DNA of 64,000 bases, taken from JADCGM01 sp943370355. Its GTDB lineage: Bacteria; Pseudomonadota; Alphaproteobacteria; Sphingomonadales; Sphingomonadaceae. The stretch lies in assembly GCA_943370355.1 (NCBI GenBank), contig CALRQP020000009.1, forward strand, positions 62,001 through 126,000. The letters run 5' to 3'. Position numbers and translations under genes: made by a program. How positions within the stretch are numbered: the stretch's first letter is position 1; every line of letters starts with the position of its first letter. This document shows, in pieces, positions 16,411-25,566 of this stretch. The notes below the pieces were generated by a model. The model was not told where the DNA came from and made no database searches. It worked only from the letters and a program-made list of their open reading frames with translations.

Positions 16411-17010
16411 ATGCGCGCAGTGGTGTTCGATGTCGGGATGGTCCTCTATGAGTGGGACCCGCGTCACCTCTATAAGAAACTGATTTCAGACCCGGTCGAA
16501 CTCGACTGGTTCCTGTCGAACGTCGTCACTCATGCCTGGCATTTCCAGCATGATGAAGGCCGCGATCTCGCCGATACCTCGGCCGAACTGATCGCCCTCT
16601 ACCCGCAATATCGTACATTGATCGAAGCCTATGGGCCGCGCTGGCTGGAGACGATTTCCGGTCCCGTCCCCGGTATGATCGAACTGGTCGAAGACCTTAC
16701 CGCGACGGGTATTCCGCTCTACGCGATCACCAACTTCAGCCATGAATTCTGGCCACGCTTCATGGCAACCGCCCCGGTGTTCCGGCATTTCCGCGATATC
16801 GTCGTGTCGGGCGACGAGCGCATGGTCAAACCAAATCCGGCGATCTTCGACCTCGCCATGCGCCGGTTCGGCCTAGCGCCGGGCGACGCACTGTTCATCG
16901 ACGATCGCGCCGACAATGTCGCGGCCAGCGAAGCGTCAGGCTTTGTCGGGCATCTGTTCACGGGCGAGCCGGCGCTGCGACAACGGCTAGTGGACCTGCG
17001 GCTACTCTAG
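16411..17010 (+). CDS. HAD-superfamily hydrolase (2-haloacid dehalogenase-like)
   Basis: A 199-residue HAD-IA enzyme. Motif I is 'AVVFDVGMVLYEWD', where the second acid of DxD is replaced by Gly as in the YihX/haloacid group; motif II is 'AITNFSHEF'; Lys of motif III sits in 'RMVKPNPAIF'; motif IV is 'LFIDDRADNV'. The start is ATG 16411, which gives the nucleophile at residue 6 as usual. It lies 14 bases after rpmJ, likely in the same transcript. The substrate is probably a sugar phosphate or small phosphoester. Confidence 0.9.
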   Translation: MRAVVFDVGMVLYEWDPRHLYKKLISDPVELDWFLSNVVTHAWHFQHDEGRDLADTSAELIALYPQYRTLIEAYGPRWLETISGPVPGMIELVEDLTATGIPLYAITNFSHEFWPRFMATAPVFRHFRDIVVSGDERMVKPNPAIFDLAMRRFGLAPGDALFIDDRADNVAASEASGFVGHLFTGEPALRQRLVDLRLL

Positions 17011-17033
17011 CCAGCGCCACACGGGCGCTTGGT

Positions 17034-17612
17034 TCAGTCGGCGACGCTGGTTGCGCCGGCAACTTCGCCTTCGGGCGCAAGCACTTCAGCGCTCATCTCG
17101 ACCGAAGGTTGATCGATCCGCGCGATCTGCTTTGCGTTGCTGTCCGGGTAGATGAAGCCGAACACTGGATAGGCCGAATTACCAACTGCCTTGATCGGTG
17201 CATACCAGACCTTGACCGAACTCCAGTCGTTGTTGGGCGAGGTGTCCACGACCTTCACGTCGGTCTCGATCTGGCCACGGCGGCCGTTGATTGGCGACCA
17301 GTTGGCGTGGGTGACCTTGACGGTGCGCGAATCGATGATGCCGGTGACCGTCGCGACATGACCGACGCGCATGGCATGCGCGGCTTTGAAGACGAGCGCT
17401 GCGCCGATGGCGGGCGCGTTGCCACGCGCATAGCGGCCGAGCGCTTGGCCCCACCAGCTGGCCGCATCGCCGAACAGTTGAATTCCGGAAATCGCGCGAG
17501 CGAAGGGTGCGCACTGCCAGCGCTGCGAACCGAAGTCCTGCGCCGCTGCCGGCATGGCGATCCCGAGCGAGAGGAACAGCCCCAGTGCCAGCGTCGCAGT
17601 GCGTTTCAACAT
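17034..17612 (-). CDS. secreted CHAP-domain protein
   Basis: A 192-residue exported protein with a signal peptide cleaved near 'AAAQDF' (residue 25). The mature part fits a CHAP amidase/peptidase: catalytic Cys34 in 'WQCAPFARAISG' and His85 in 'VGHVATVTGI', followed by 'VTHANWSPINGRRG'. Such proteins cleave peptidoglycan peptides or amide bonds in the envelope. The start at ATG 17612 gives an ideal signal peptide. It has an upstream leader of 235 bases without a gene, containing inverted repeats. It converges with the HAD gene 24 bases away. Confidence 0.88.
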   Translation of the reverse strand: MLKRTATLALGLFLSLGIAMPAAAQDFGSQRWQCAPFARAISGIQLFGDAASWWGQALGRYARGNAPAIGAALVFKAAHAMRVGHVATVTGIIDSRTVKVTHANWSPINGRRGQIETDVKVVDTSPNNDWSSVKVWYAPIKAVGNSAYPVFGFIYPDSNAKQIARIDQPSVEMSAEVLAPEGEVAGATSVAD

Positions 17613-17727
17613 TATCGCTAGCCCCCCGGTCGCGTCCCCTGCCGACATGTGTGGCGGGCAAAGTTCCACCGCGTAACCCCCGCTGCGGCGAAACGATGGC
17701 GCTGCGCGTTGGGCCGTTCCTGCCGAC

Positions 17728-17784
17728 GGAAGCGCCCGCAGAGGCTTATCGCCAGCAATAGCGAGCCATCCGAGAGGCGCTTCC
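17728..17784. repeat. inverted repeat in the CHAP gene upstream leader
   Basis: GGAAGCGCC (17728-17736) and GGCGCTTCC (17776-17784) are perfect 9-base reverse complements around 39 bases that contain a smaller TCGC/GCGA pairing. The region between the glycosyltransferase stop and the CHAP start (17613-17847) contains no gene. It could be a structured 5' leader of the CHAP gene or a 3' structure of the glycosyltransferase transcript. Confidence 0.35.
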
Positions 17785-17847
17785 GATTCCGCCGGCCCGA
17801 CCAAGTCGCACGAGAGCTGGCGCTGCGTTCCCCCCGCGGCTGGGCAG

Positions 17848-18972
17848 CTAGCCCCGACCCAAATTCAGCACGTCCCGGACGCAGGCCACATGGCTCTGCA
17901 GCCCATTGGCGATGCTGTAGCGAAGCGCGGTCGCGCGGACGTCCACCGGCACCGCGCTGGTGAGCTGCGCATCGATGAGCGCTGCCAATCGATCGGGCTC
18001 GGGCGGATCGATGATCGCACATCCAGGCGCTCGGCCGACCAGTTCCTGAGCCGCCGGGAAGCAATCGGTCGAGATGACCGGACAGTCGGCCGCCATTGCT
18101 TCGAGCACGACCGCGGGCAGGCCTTCATAGACCGAGGGCAGCGCGAACAGGCTGGCGCGGGCATACCAGTCCGCGACATTCGTGACGAACCCCGGCATCG
18201 ACACGCGGTCGGCAATGCCGAGATGGTTCGCGAGCGCAGTTAGCGCTGCGCGATCGGGGCCGTCGCCGAGAATGGTCAGCCGTGCGTCCGGATGCTGGCA
18301 CTTCGCAAAGCCGCGCAGCAGCAGATCAAACCGCTTTTGCGGCATCATCCTGCCGACACCCAAGATGAGCCTGGACTCGCGCGCTTTTGCTGAACTTTGC
18401 AACATGCGGTCGGTGACATAGGGATTGGTGACGGTGCGAAAGTGGTCCGCTGCGTCCGGAAATGCCGCCGCGAGTTCGGCGGTCTCCGCATCGCTCAGCG
18501 CCAGCACACGGTCGGCAGCGGCGAAGGCGCGTGCATAGCCGGCGTGGCGGGCCCAGGCCCGCATTCCCGTGTCGCGCGAACGGATGATCGGATTGGTCGT
18601 CTTGAGCACAAGGCGGCAATTGCGGAGACCGGACTGGGATCGGCCAAGCGCACTGACCCAATTCATGCTGTTGCCAGTCGACATGAGGCAATCCGGGCGC
18701 ACATCCTTGAGGTGCCGGACAAAAGCAGGAAAGCGGCGGATCAGATCGCGGGTCCGCGATCCGCTTTCGGGACCGAGGACGGTCAGACGCACCTGCTCGC
18801 CGAACAGCGGCAGCAGCGTTTCGGTGGCTTCGCCGCCGCCGCCGAAGATCACCACCTCGGTCCGGAATCCTGCCTCGGCAAATCCCCGCGCAACATGTGC
18901 CGAAACCCGGTCGGCACCGCCCTGTCCGAGCGAATAGAGCGTCAGCAGGATCGAGGGGTGGCGTTGCGGCAT
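17848..18972 (-). CDS. GT4-family glycosyltransferase
   Basis: A 374-residue retaining glycosyltransferase with GT-B fold. The N-terminal domain begins 'ILLTLYSLGQGGADRVSAHVARGF'. The donor-binding domain shows 'LILGVGRMMPQKRFDLLLRGF', 'LTILGDGPDRAAL' and the signature 'FALPSVYEGLPAVVLEAMAADCP' with the E-x7-E glutamates. ATG 18972 is preferred to the GTG one codon upstream. It probably adds a sugar to an exopolysaccharide or lipid-linked glycan; sugar and acceptor are unknown. No other polysaccharide genes adjoin it. Confidence 0.92.
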   Translation of the reverse strand: MPQRHPSILLTLYSLGQGGADRVSAHVARGFAEAGFRTEVVIFGGGGEATETLLPLFGEQVRLTVLGPESGSRTRDLIRRFPAFVRHLKDVRPDCLMSTGNSMNWVSALGRSQSGLRNCRLVLKTTNPIIRSRDTGMRAWARHAGYARAFAAADRVLALSDAETAELAAAFPDAADHFRTVTNPYVTDRMLQSSAKARESRLILGVGRMMPQKRFDLLLRGFAKCQHPDARLTILGDGPDRAALTALANHLGIADRVSMPGFVTNVADWYARASLFALPSVYEGLPAVVLEAMAADCPVISTDCFPAAQELVGRAPGCAIIDPPEPDRLAALIDAQLTSAVPVDVRATALRYSIANGLQSHVACVRDVLNLGRG

Positions 18973-19015
18973 CACCGGCTCATGCCGCCCGATTCTGACC
19001 GCACTATGTCCGTGG

Positions 19016-20101
19016 TTACTCGCCCGAGCGGGTCAGCAAGTCGATAAGATCGGCTTTCCAGAATTTGGCCCAGGTGTGGGTGCCGTGCCCCTTGCCGTCC
19101 TTGCTAGCGGGGATCAGCCGGAAGCGGGCCTTCGGCATGCGCTTTGCGGCTGGTTCGGCGATCCCGAGCACCGGCGGGTTGATGAAGTCGTCGGCGCTGT
19201 TCACCCACATGACCGGCACCTTGATGCGCTCCAATGCCCCCGAGGGATCGTAATTGCGCGAGGCATCGAGCTGATAGAGCAGGTCGTTGGCGTCGCGGGT
19301 CGCAATGTCCTTGGCCACACGGTCGGGGAAGGCGTTATCGACCGATTCGCGCGTGGGAAACTGCGCCTGCCATGCCAGCGGCGCGCCGCCCGCGATGGTG
19401 AGCAGGTTCACCGCACCCCGGAGGCCCATGACCGGCTGACTTGTGTAATCGCCGCCAGCCCAGGCCGGATCGGCGCGGATCGACTCGATCGCGAGTTTGC
19501 GCCATGCTCGGTTCTGGCCGGCAATTGGCCCCGGCAGGCAGGCCATCGGCATCAGCGCTCTGGCAAAGCCCGGATGCGCCTCGCCCCACAAGAACGCGTG
19601 CATGCACCCCATCGAGGTGCCGATCAGCAGCCGCAGCTGCGTGACACCCAGCCCTTCCGCGAGCATGCGGCGCTGCGCCTCGACCATGTCATCATAGTCG
19701 TATTGCGGGAAAGCCATTTTCAACCCGTCGCTCGGCTTCGAGGATTTGCCGTGGCCGATGCCGTCCGGGAGGATGACATAGGTCTTGCCGAGATCGAGCG
19801 GCTGGCCGGGGCCGTAAAGCTCATCGGCGAATTGCGGGCTGAGAAACTGCCGCCCTGATCCGCCCGTACCGTGCAGCACCATGACGGCGTTGACGATCCG
19901 ACCGCCCGCGTCGCGCTTCGGCGTGCCGAGGGTCAGATAATGAATGCGCAGCGAGGGTAGCGTTTCGCCCGAGCGGAAGCGGAAATCGCGCAACTCGACA
20001 TCGCCCTCCGTCGCGTGCGGGAGGGGCGTCAGCTGCGCGAAGGTCGGTACGGCGATGAGGCTTGCCACCAGCAAACCTGCAGCGATCAGAATGCGGATCA
20101 T
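19016..20101 (-). CDS. exported alpha/beta hydrolase, MetX-like
   Basis: A 361-residue alpha/beta hydrolase with an N-terminal signal peptide ('ILIAAGLLVASLIAVPTFA'). Sequence features resemble homoserine O-acetyltransferase: 'VMVLHGTGGSGRQFL', nucleophile Ser in 'LIGTSMGCMHAFLW', Asp in 'VNSADDFINPP' and His in 'GKGHGTHTWAKFW'. The signal peptide argues against a biosynthetic MetX role and for a periplasmic esterase or acyltransferase. Start ATG 20101 is chosen over a GTG one codon earlier. It lies 41 bases downstream of the MarR gene stop and could be its target. Confidence 0.88.
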   Translation of the reverse strand: MIRILIAAGLLVASLIAVPTFAQLTPLPHATEGDVELRDFRFRSGETLPSLRIHYLTLGTPKRDAGGRIVNAVMVLHGTGGSGRQFLSPQFADELYGPGQPLDLGKTYVILPDGIGHGKSSKPSDGLKMAFPQYDYDDMVEAQRRMLAEGLGVTQLRLLIGTSMGCMHAFLWGEAHPGFARALMPMACLPGPIAGQNRAWRKLAIESIRADPAWAGGDYTSQPVMGLRGAVNLLTIAGGAPLAWQAQFPTRESVDNAFPDRVAKDIATRDANDLLYQLDASRNYDPSGALERIKVPVMWVNSADDFINPPVLGIAEPAAKRMPKARFRLIPASKDGKGHGTHTWAKFWKADLIDLLTRSGE

Positions 20102-20142
20102 CACGGAAGGCTAACGCCTGCGGCGTGCACCGACAATGCGCG

Positions 20143-20475
20143 TCATTTGATCGTCGGCGGCCTTGTCGAAGGACGGATGATCTCCATGGCCTCGACGATC
20201 GCCTGCATCGCCACGCGACCGGACTCGGTCGTCGCGACCAGCACGTCGCGCTTGTCGGACTCGCCCTTCGTCCGGACGATCCAGCCCCGCCGTTCGAGCG
20301 CGACCAGCGCACGCGAGGTCGCAGGCTTGTGGATGCCGAGTGTCGAGGCGACGTCGCGGACAGTCATCGGCGATTCGCGCGAATTGAGCAGCGCAAGCGC
20401 AGCGAGCTGGCGCAGGGTCAGGTCGTAGTCGAGCGTCTGGACCAGGCCGATGACGCCAAAGGCGATCTGATGCAT
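20143..20475 (-). CDS. MarR-family transcriptional regulator
   Basis: A 110-residue winged-helix regulator with the MarR core: 'LTLRQLAALALLNSRE', recognition helix 'TLGIHKPATSRALVALERRG', and the wing 'RTKGESDKRDVLVATTESG'. It is short for MarR (usually about 140) because the C-terminal dimer helix is reduced. GGGAG lies before ATG 20475. It is divergent from an exported M28 peptidase and upstream of the MetX-like hydrolase on the same strand; either may be regulated by it. Confidence 0.88.
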   Translation of the reverse strand: MHQIAFGVIGLVQTLDYDLTLRQLAALALLNSRESPMTVRDVASTLGIHKPATSRALVALERRGWIVRTKGESDKRDVLVATTESGRVAMQAIVEAMEIIRPSTRPPTIK

Positions 20476-20585
20476 TGGGCACTCCCGATCCGTTGCCCTA
20501 GCCTCGTTACGCAACTCAAACAACGGAAATGATTGGTATATGTCTTACCTATCGTTTGGGCAGACCCTTTAGACAAGCCAAAAGA

Positions 20586-20609
20586 GGCTGCGGCTTGTCG
20601 TACGCAGCC
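20586..20609. promoter_or_regulatory. inverted repeat between marR-type gene and peptidase
   Basis: GGCTGCG and CGCAGCC form a perfect 7-base inverted repeat around 10 bases in the 180-base divergent region. Nearby is a GGTA-N7-TACC element, around 20535-20549. Either could be an operator for the MarR protein or a leader hairpin of the peptidase mRNA. There is no U-tract. Confidence 0.3.
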
Positions 20610-20655
20610 GCCGCCGGTAAGCCGGAAGACCATGTTCGTGTCGGGGACAATTTCC

Positions 20656-22296
20656 ATGCGCCTGCTTGTTGTTTCGGCCCTTCTCCTCTCGGCAGCTGCC
20701 GCCGTTGCAGCGCCTTCATTCGACGCGCCCCGGCTCTCATCCGTCATCAAGACGCTGTCGTCTGACGCCTTCGAGGGTCGCGGCCCGGCGACGCGCGGCG
20801 AGGACAAGACGGTCGCCTTCATCACCGAGCAGATGCAGGCGATCGGGCTGGAGCCGGGCGGCGATCTGAAGGACGGCAAGCGCGGCTGGACGCAGGCAGT
20901 GCCGCTGCTGCGCGCATCGATCAGCGGCACTCCTTCGCTGACGATTGCGCAGGGCGGAACGACGATGCCGCTGACGCAAGGCGAGCAGATTTCGGTGCGC
21001 GCCGCGCTGAACGGCGCGAAATTGGTAGACATCAAGAGCGCGCCGATGGTGTTCATCGGCTACGGCGTCAGCGCGCCCGAGCGGAAGTGGGACGACTACA
21101 AGGGGGTCGACCTCAAGGGCAAAGTCGCCGTGGTCTTCGTCAACGATCCGGATTTCGAAACCGGCGCCGGCGACTTCGGCGGCAAGGCGATGACCTATTA
21201 TGGCCGCTGGACCTATAAATATGAGGAAGCGGCGCGGCGCGGCGCGGCGGGCCTGCTGATCATCCACGAAACCGCGCCTGCGGCCTACGGCTGGGCGACA
21301 GTCAAGAATTCCAACACCAACACGATGTTCGATATTGTGCGCAAGGACGCCGCCAAGGCGCATGTGCCGATGGAGGCGTGGATCCAGCGCGATCTCGCGG
21401 TGCAGCTGTTCAAGGGCGCGGGGCTCGATTTCGACGCGCAAAAGGCGCTCGCCCAGACACGCAGCTTCAAGCCGGTGCCGCTCAAGGCCACCTTCACCGC
21501 CAACTATGCCGTCGATTCGCAGGTCATCACCTCGCGCAACGTTGTCGGCAAGATCAGCGGCAAGGGCCACCCCGATGAGTTCGTCATCCACTCGGCGCAT
21601 TGGGATCATCTCGGCGTCGGCCAGCCCGATGCGCGCGGCGACAAAATCTACAATGGCGCCATCGACAATGCGACGGGCGTCGCGGCGCTGCTCGAACTGG
21701 CGCGCGCCTATAAGTCGGACCCGCAGCCCGACCGCTCGGTGGTGTTCCTCGCCGTCACCGCCGAGGAGAAAGGCCTGCTCGGCTCCGAATATTATGCGTC
21801 GAACCCGCTCTATCCCGTCGGCAAGACCGTCGGCGTCATCAACACCGACTCGCTCGGCGTGTCCGGCCCGGCTCGCAATTTCAGCATCTCGGGCAGCGCC
21901 CGTCTTGGCCTGCTCGATGACCTGATCCGCATTGCCAAGACTCGCGACCGGACATTCACACCCGATCCGCGCCCCGAGGCCGGCGGCTTCTTCCGCTCCG
22001 ACCATTTTCCCTTCGCCAAAAAGGGCGTGCCGGCGATTTCCTTCGGATCGGGCAATGATCTCGTCGATGGCGGAATCGAGCGCGGCCGCAAGATCGGCCA
22101 GGATTATGTGCGCGACCGTTATCACCAGCCCGCCGACGAATGGAGCGCCGACTGGAACCTGTCCGGCATGACCGCCGACCTATCGATGCTCTATGAACTC
22201 GGCTCAAGCCTCGCCAATAGTCGCGAATGGCCGGAGTGGAGCGCAGACAGCGAATTCCGCGCCGCACGCGACAAGACGGCGGCAATGCGGCGCTAG
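20656..22296 (+). CDS. exported M28-family zinc aminopeptidase
   Basis: A 546-residue exported peptidase. A signal peptide ('RLLVVSALLLSAAAAVAAP') is followed by an N-terminal region, a PA-type insert (about 115-260) and the M28 catalytic domain. Zinc and catalytic residues are visible: 'SAHWDHLGVG', 'GAIDNATGVAALLELAR', the EE pair of 'AVTAEEKGLLGSEY', 'INTDSLGV', and the last His in 'RSDHFPFAKKG'. ATG 20656 gives a correct signal peptide, and longer readings are rejected. It releases N-terminal amino acids from peptides in the periplasm or outside. It overlaps the stop of the convergent HupE-like gene by four bases. Confidence 0.93.
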   Translation: MRLLVVSALLLSAAAAVAAPSFDAPRLSSVIKTLSSDAFEGRGPATRGEDKTVAFITEQMQAIGLEPGGDLKDGKRGWTQAVPLLRASISGTPSLTIAQGGTTMPLTQGEQISVRAALNGAKLVDIKSAPMVFIGYGVSAPERKWDDYKGVDLKGKVAVVFVNDPDFETGAGDFGGKAMTYYGRWTYKYEEAARRGAAGLLIIHETAPAAYGWATVKNSNTNTMFDIVRKDAAKAHVPMEAWIQRDLAVQLFKGAGLDFDAQKALAQTRSFKPVPLKATFTANYAVDSQVITSRNVVGKISGKGHPDEFVIHSAHWDHLGVGQPDARGDKIYNGAIDNATGVAALLELARAYKSDPQPDRSVVFLAVTAEEKGLLGSEYYASNPLYPVGKTVGVINTDSLGVSGPARNFSISGSARLGLLDDLIRIAKTRDRTFTPDPRPEAGGFFRSDHFPFAKKGVPAISFGSGNDLVDGGIERGRKIGQDYVRDRYHQPADEWSADWNLSGMTADLSMLYELGSSLANSREWPEWSADSEFRAARDKTAAMRR

Positions 22297-23537
22297 GCGG
22301 CGTCGCGCGGAAAGCGGCTCCGGTAGAGTTCGAACAAGCGCCACGCGAGCATCACGGCGAGGAGGATGCCAATCGGCCAGATCGCTTCGCCGAGCGCCCA
22401 ATCGATTGATCGGCCCACCGGATTGGCGGAGCCGCTGATCCGTTCGGCGAGCCATGCGACCGCCGCGAGACCGGCAAATGCCGCACCGGTCGAACGGGCT
22501 GCGGGGTAACCGCGTGTCGCTGCGAGCCAAAGCAGCAGTGGCGTGACGGCGGCAACGACCGCGAGTTGCACCAGTTCGATGCCGAGATTGAAGCCCAAGA
22601 TCGACAGCGCCTTCTCGGTGGCCCCGAGCCCGAAATGGCCGACGACCGTTGCGAAAGCGAGGCCGTGAACGAGACCGAAGCCGGCCGCGACGGCTGGCTC
22701 CCGGCCCGGAAATAGCGGCCGCCAGGCGTGGATCGCCGAGCTGAGGATGGATACCGCGATCAGAGCCTCGACAAGCGGCGCGGGCAATTGCCAGCCGAAG
22801 GCCGCAGCGCCGATGAGCGTGAGGCTGTGGCCGATGCTGAAGGCTGTGACGATGGCCGCGAGGTGCCAGAGCGTCGTGCGCGCATTGCGCGGCGTGCGCC
22901 AGCGCCCACTGGCCGCGAGCATCGGCGCAGGCAGCAGCAGTGCGAGCAGGAACAGCAGATGGTCATGCCCTTCGGCAATGTGCCGCATACCGACCCGGAC
23001 CGCGGCCATGAAACCGCGCAGAAGTCCTGTGTCACCGCGATCGATGGCCAGCGTCCGCCGCTCGCCCTGCAGCGCGCCAAGGATGCGCCGGTCCTCACTG
23101 AGTTGCCCAGCCGCAAAGTCGGAGCGCAGCACGAACAGCACGAAATGGCTGGGCACCCGGTCGATGATCGCTCTCCAACCCAGGGTCAGCCGCCGCGTCG
23201 ACGCCCCCGGCGGCGGGGACAGTGCGACGATAGCGTGCAGGTCGGGCGGCCCCGCGATCTGTTCGAACCCGATCGAGCGGATTGCCATCCGCCAAGCGCG
23301 TCCGTCAGCGGCTTGCACGCGGACGTGATGGGTAAGGAAGCGCGACGCGGTCGCCAGCGCGTCCGGCGTGTTGTCGGTCGGATTGCCGGTCGCAAAGCCA
23401 TATTCGCCCTGCGGGATGACGATATCGGCGATCGCCGCGTCCGGGCCTAAGTCCAACTGCACTTCGGAATTGGGGGTCAGGTGCGCGAACGCCGGCGCGG
23501 CCAGCCAGAGCAGCAACGCGGCCAGCCAGTGCTGCAT
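22293..23537 (-). CDS. HupE/UreJ-like membrane protein with exported N-domain
   Basis: A 414-residue membrane protein of the HupE/UreJ_2 type. A signal peptide ('WLAALLLWLAAPAFA') and an extracytoplasmic domain of about 180 residues precede seven or so membrane helices. The membrane part holds the His-rich family phrases 'IAEGHDHLLFLLALLL', 'AFSIGHSLTLIGAA', 'GLVHGLAFATVVGHFGLG' and 'GFNLGIELVQLAV', which suit metal binding. Proteins of this group are candidate nickel/cobalt or other cation permeases, but this long form is uncharacterised. ATG 23537 overlaps the TPR gene stop (ATGA). Last gene of the four-gene DUF4331 operon. Confidence 0.88.
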   Translation of the reverse strand: MQHWLAALLLWLAAPAFAHLTPNSEVQLDLGPDAAIADIVIPQGEYGFATGNPTDNTPDALATASRFLTHHVRVQAADGRAWRMAIRSIGFEQIAGPPDLHAIVALSPPPGASTRRLTLGWRAIIDRVPSHFVLFVLRSDFAAGQLSEDRRILGALQGERRTLAIDRGDTGLLRGFMAAVRVGMRHIAEGHDHLLFLLALLLPAPMLAASGRWRTPRNARTTLWHLAAIVTAFSIGHSLTLIGAAAFGWQLPAPLVEALIAVSILSSAIHAWRPLFPGREPAVAAGFGLVHGLAFATVVGHFGLGATEKALSILGFNLGIELVQLAVVAAVTPLLLWLAATRGYPAARSTGAAFAGLAAVAWLAERISGSANPVGRSIDWALGEAIWPIGILLAVMLAWRLFELYRSRFPRDAA

Positions 23538-24886
23538 CAGTGATTGCCGAACCAGATCAGCGAAGCTGCCGGATCGAAGGCGCGCGGGTTGATCGAAAGC
23601 GCCTGCCGCCGCGCCGCTTCGCTGGCATCGGAATGACCAAGCAAAGCTTCGGCTTCGCTCAGCACGACATATTGCTGCGCGGTGCGCCATCCCGTCGGCT
23701 CAAGCGCCGATATGACGGCGGCCGCGTCTCGCGGACGCCCGTTGGCGAGCAGCGCCCAGCCGAGCATCGTCGCCGAATCGCCATAGGGCCGCGCTGCATA
23801 GTTGCGGCGCGCCAGATCGAGCGCCCGGGCGGGGTCGCCGAGTACCAGCTCATGCTCGAGCGCATGCCCGTAAGCGGCCTCGGCCAGTTGGGCGAGGCGG
23901 CGCGCCCAGATAGCGCCCGCTCGTGAGGCCCAAAGCCGGCTGTTCGCAGCATCCCCCTTGGCGCGATACAGCGCGGCAAGCGCGTCCATCACATCGGGGA
24001 CGAGCCCCGGCCCAGCGCGACCGACAATTGCCAGATAGCGCCGCTCCGCGCCTTTGAGGTCACCGGAGGCCGCCACCATCTGCGCGACATGGGCCTCGGT
24101 CAGCCAATAGCCGGGGAATGTCGCATCGGCTCGGGCGAACAGCGCCTTGGCCGCATCCCAATCGCCGCGGGCCAGCTCGACCACGCCCTTCTGTAGCAGC
24201 ATGTTCGCATAAAATTGCCGTGTCGGGCGCGGCGTCTCGGCAATCGCCGCATCGAACTGGCCGATCGCTTCCTCGAACCGGCCCATCTTCTTGTACCAAT
24301 TGGCCAGCCGCACCGCATTGCCCGCGCCATGATCGATACGGTCGGCTTGGGTATAGGCGCGGAACGCGTCGGCGTAGCGGCCCGAGTAGAAGGCGACATC
24401 GCCGCCGATCGCCACCGCCTCACTATGGTCGCCTGGTTCGGCGGGGATCGCCCAGGCCGCGAGGCGATTGAGGTCGGCAGGCACGGGCGCGAGCCGGTGG
24501 ATCGTCAGGTTGCCGACCGCATCGGTCAGCACCGGTCCCGACGGATAGACGGCATCGTTCATCGCGCGCGACAGCGCCTGAGAGGCCGCGAGCAGGTCGT
24601 CGAACGACCCGGTTAGCCGCGCCCGGCCGAGCAGCGCGCGCGCATAACTCTCCTGCCACGCCCAGTCGCCGGGCGACCGGGCGACCCGCTCGGTACCAAG
24701 CGCGACATAGTCATTGGCGAGCGTCAGCGCCGTGGCATAATCCTTCGGGCCGTAGCCGAACCGGACAGGGCCGGACGGCGGTGAAACCTGCCGATGTGCG
24801 AGGACAGCGACCAGAATTGCCACAGCCAGCAGGATCGCGGCGGCACCAAGCCAGCGGCGCGGCAGCCCGGCTGTCGCGGCCGCCAT
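23537..24886 (-). CDS. membrane-anchored tetratricopeptide repeat protein
   Basis: A 449-residue protein with one N-terminal membrane helix ('WLGAAAILLAVAILVAVLA') and a soluble region of about ten TPR-like helical pairs (for example 'SEAVAIGGDVAFYSGRYADA', 'AVRLANWYKKMGRFEEAIGQ', 'QFYANMLLQKGVVELARGDW'). Orientation suggests the repeats are periplasmic. It sits between the DUF4331 pair (11 bases) and the HupE-like gene (4-base overlap), so it is most likely the scaffold that brings exported and membrane partners together. No enzymatic motif is seen. Confidence 0.87.
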   Translation of the reverse strand: MAAATAGLPRRWLGAAAILLAVAILVAVLAHRQVSPPSGPVRFGYGPKDYATALTLANDYVALGTERVARSPGDWAWQESYARALLGRARLTGSFDDLLAASQALSRAMNDAVYPSGPVLTDAVGNLTIHRLAPVPADLNRLAAWAIPAEPGDHSEAVAIGGDVAFYSGRYADAFRAYTQADRIDHGAGNAVRLANWYKKMGRFEEAIGQFDAAIAETPRPTRQFYANMLLQKGVVELARGDWDAAKALFARADATFPGYWLTEAHVAQMVAASGDLKGAERRYLAIVGRAGPGLVPDVMDALAALYRAKGDAANSRLWASRAGAIWARRLAQLAEAAYGHALEHELVLGDPARALDLARRNYAARPYGDSATMLGWALLANGRPRDAAAVISALEPTGWRTAQQYVVLSEAEALLGHSDASEAARRQALSINPRAFDPAASLIWFGNH

Positions 24887-24897
24887 GATCGGTGCCC

Positions 24898-25566
24898 CTA
24901 GATCTTGGTCGCGCAGGTCGCGAGGCCGAGTGCGGCGAAATCGTCGGTCAGCGCATTGGTCAGCGTCGTCAGCTGCGCGCCGATTGCCAGCGTGAAAGTG
25001 CCGGCCGCATCGGCCACGGGATCGCCATCATTATAGGAATTTTTGTTGGTCGAGGAGATCAGCGCTGTAGCGATTGCTGGCATGCCCATCCGATCGACGC
25101 GCACATAGGCGCTGACCGGATCGGTGCGGAAATTGAAATTGGTCCCCCCGGTACCACTGAGCGGCGGCGAGTCCTGTGCGGCGGCGAGATAAGGGAAGGT
25201 TGAACGGAACGGCACGTCATTGGCGGCCGGATTGACCGGCAGATTGGCAAGTGCGTTGGGGCTCACTTTCGTCATGTCGAGGAAAATCACCGCGAGCGTT
25301 CGGTCGATGACCGGATCGGTCAGCAGACGCCCGTTCGGGAAGCCCGGCGCGGCCGCGAGGTTCAGCGTTACCGTGTCGGGGATGACGGCCTGCGCGACCG
25401 TCTCGCCGCCGGTGCCAGGGATCACCTGGTTGATGCAGCGTTCGACATTGAAGGTTGTCGGTCGGACCGACACTTCGGCGGTCTGGCTGCCGGTGCTGCC
25501 ACTGCCGCATGAGGCCAGGGTTGCGGCCAGCGCGGTGATCGATGCGGTGCGAAGGATTGCGTTCAT
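24898..25566 (-). CDS. DUF4331-type lipoprotein (second half, permuted order)
   Basis: A 222-residue lipoprotein: signal peptide with lipobox 'LAATLASC' (Cys20), then a domain with DUF4331 hallmarks. 'GFPNGRLLTDPVIDRT' lies at 75-90, 'NDVPFRSTFPYLA' at 116-128 and 'VDRMGMPAIATALIS' at 157-171. In full-length DUF4331 proteins, as I recall them, the RMGxPAI segment precedes the GFPNGR segment; here it follows, a permuted order. ATG 25566 overlaps the stop of the preceding DUF4331 gene (ATGA). Its natural partner is that gene product, which carries the other family features. Function of the family is unknown. Confidence 0.83.
   Translation of the reverse strand: MNAILRTASITALAATLASCGSGSTGSQTAEVSVRPTTFNVERCINQVIPGTGGETVAQAVIPDTVTLNLAAAPGFPNGRLLTDPVIDRTLAVIFLDMTKVSPNALANLPVNPAANDVPFRSTFPYLAAAQDSPPLSGTGGTNFNFRTDPVSAYVRVDRMGMPAIATALISSTNKNSYNDGDPVADAAGTFTLAIGAQLTTLTNALTDDFAALGLATCATKI

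Noticed and set aside
20737..22125. 462-codon open frame antisense to the M28 peptidase
   Set aside because: Low-complexity composition with no motif; the plus strand encodes complete peptidase motifs.
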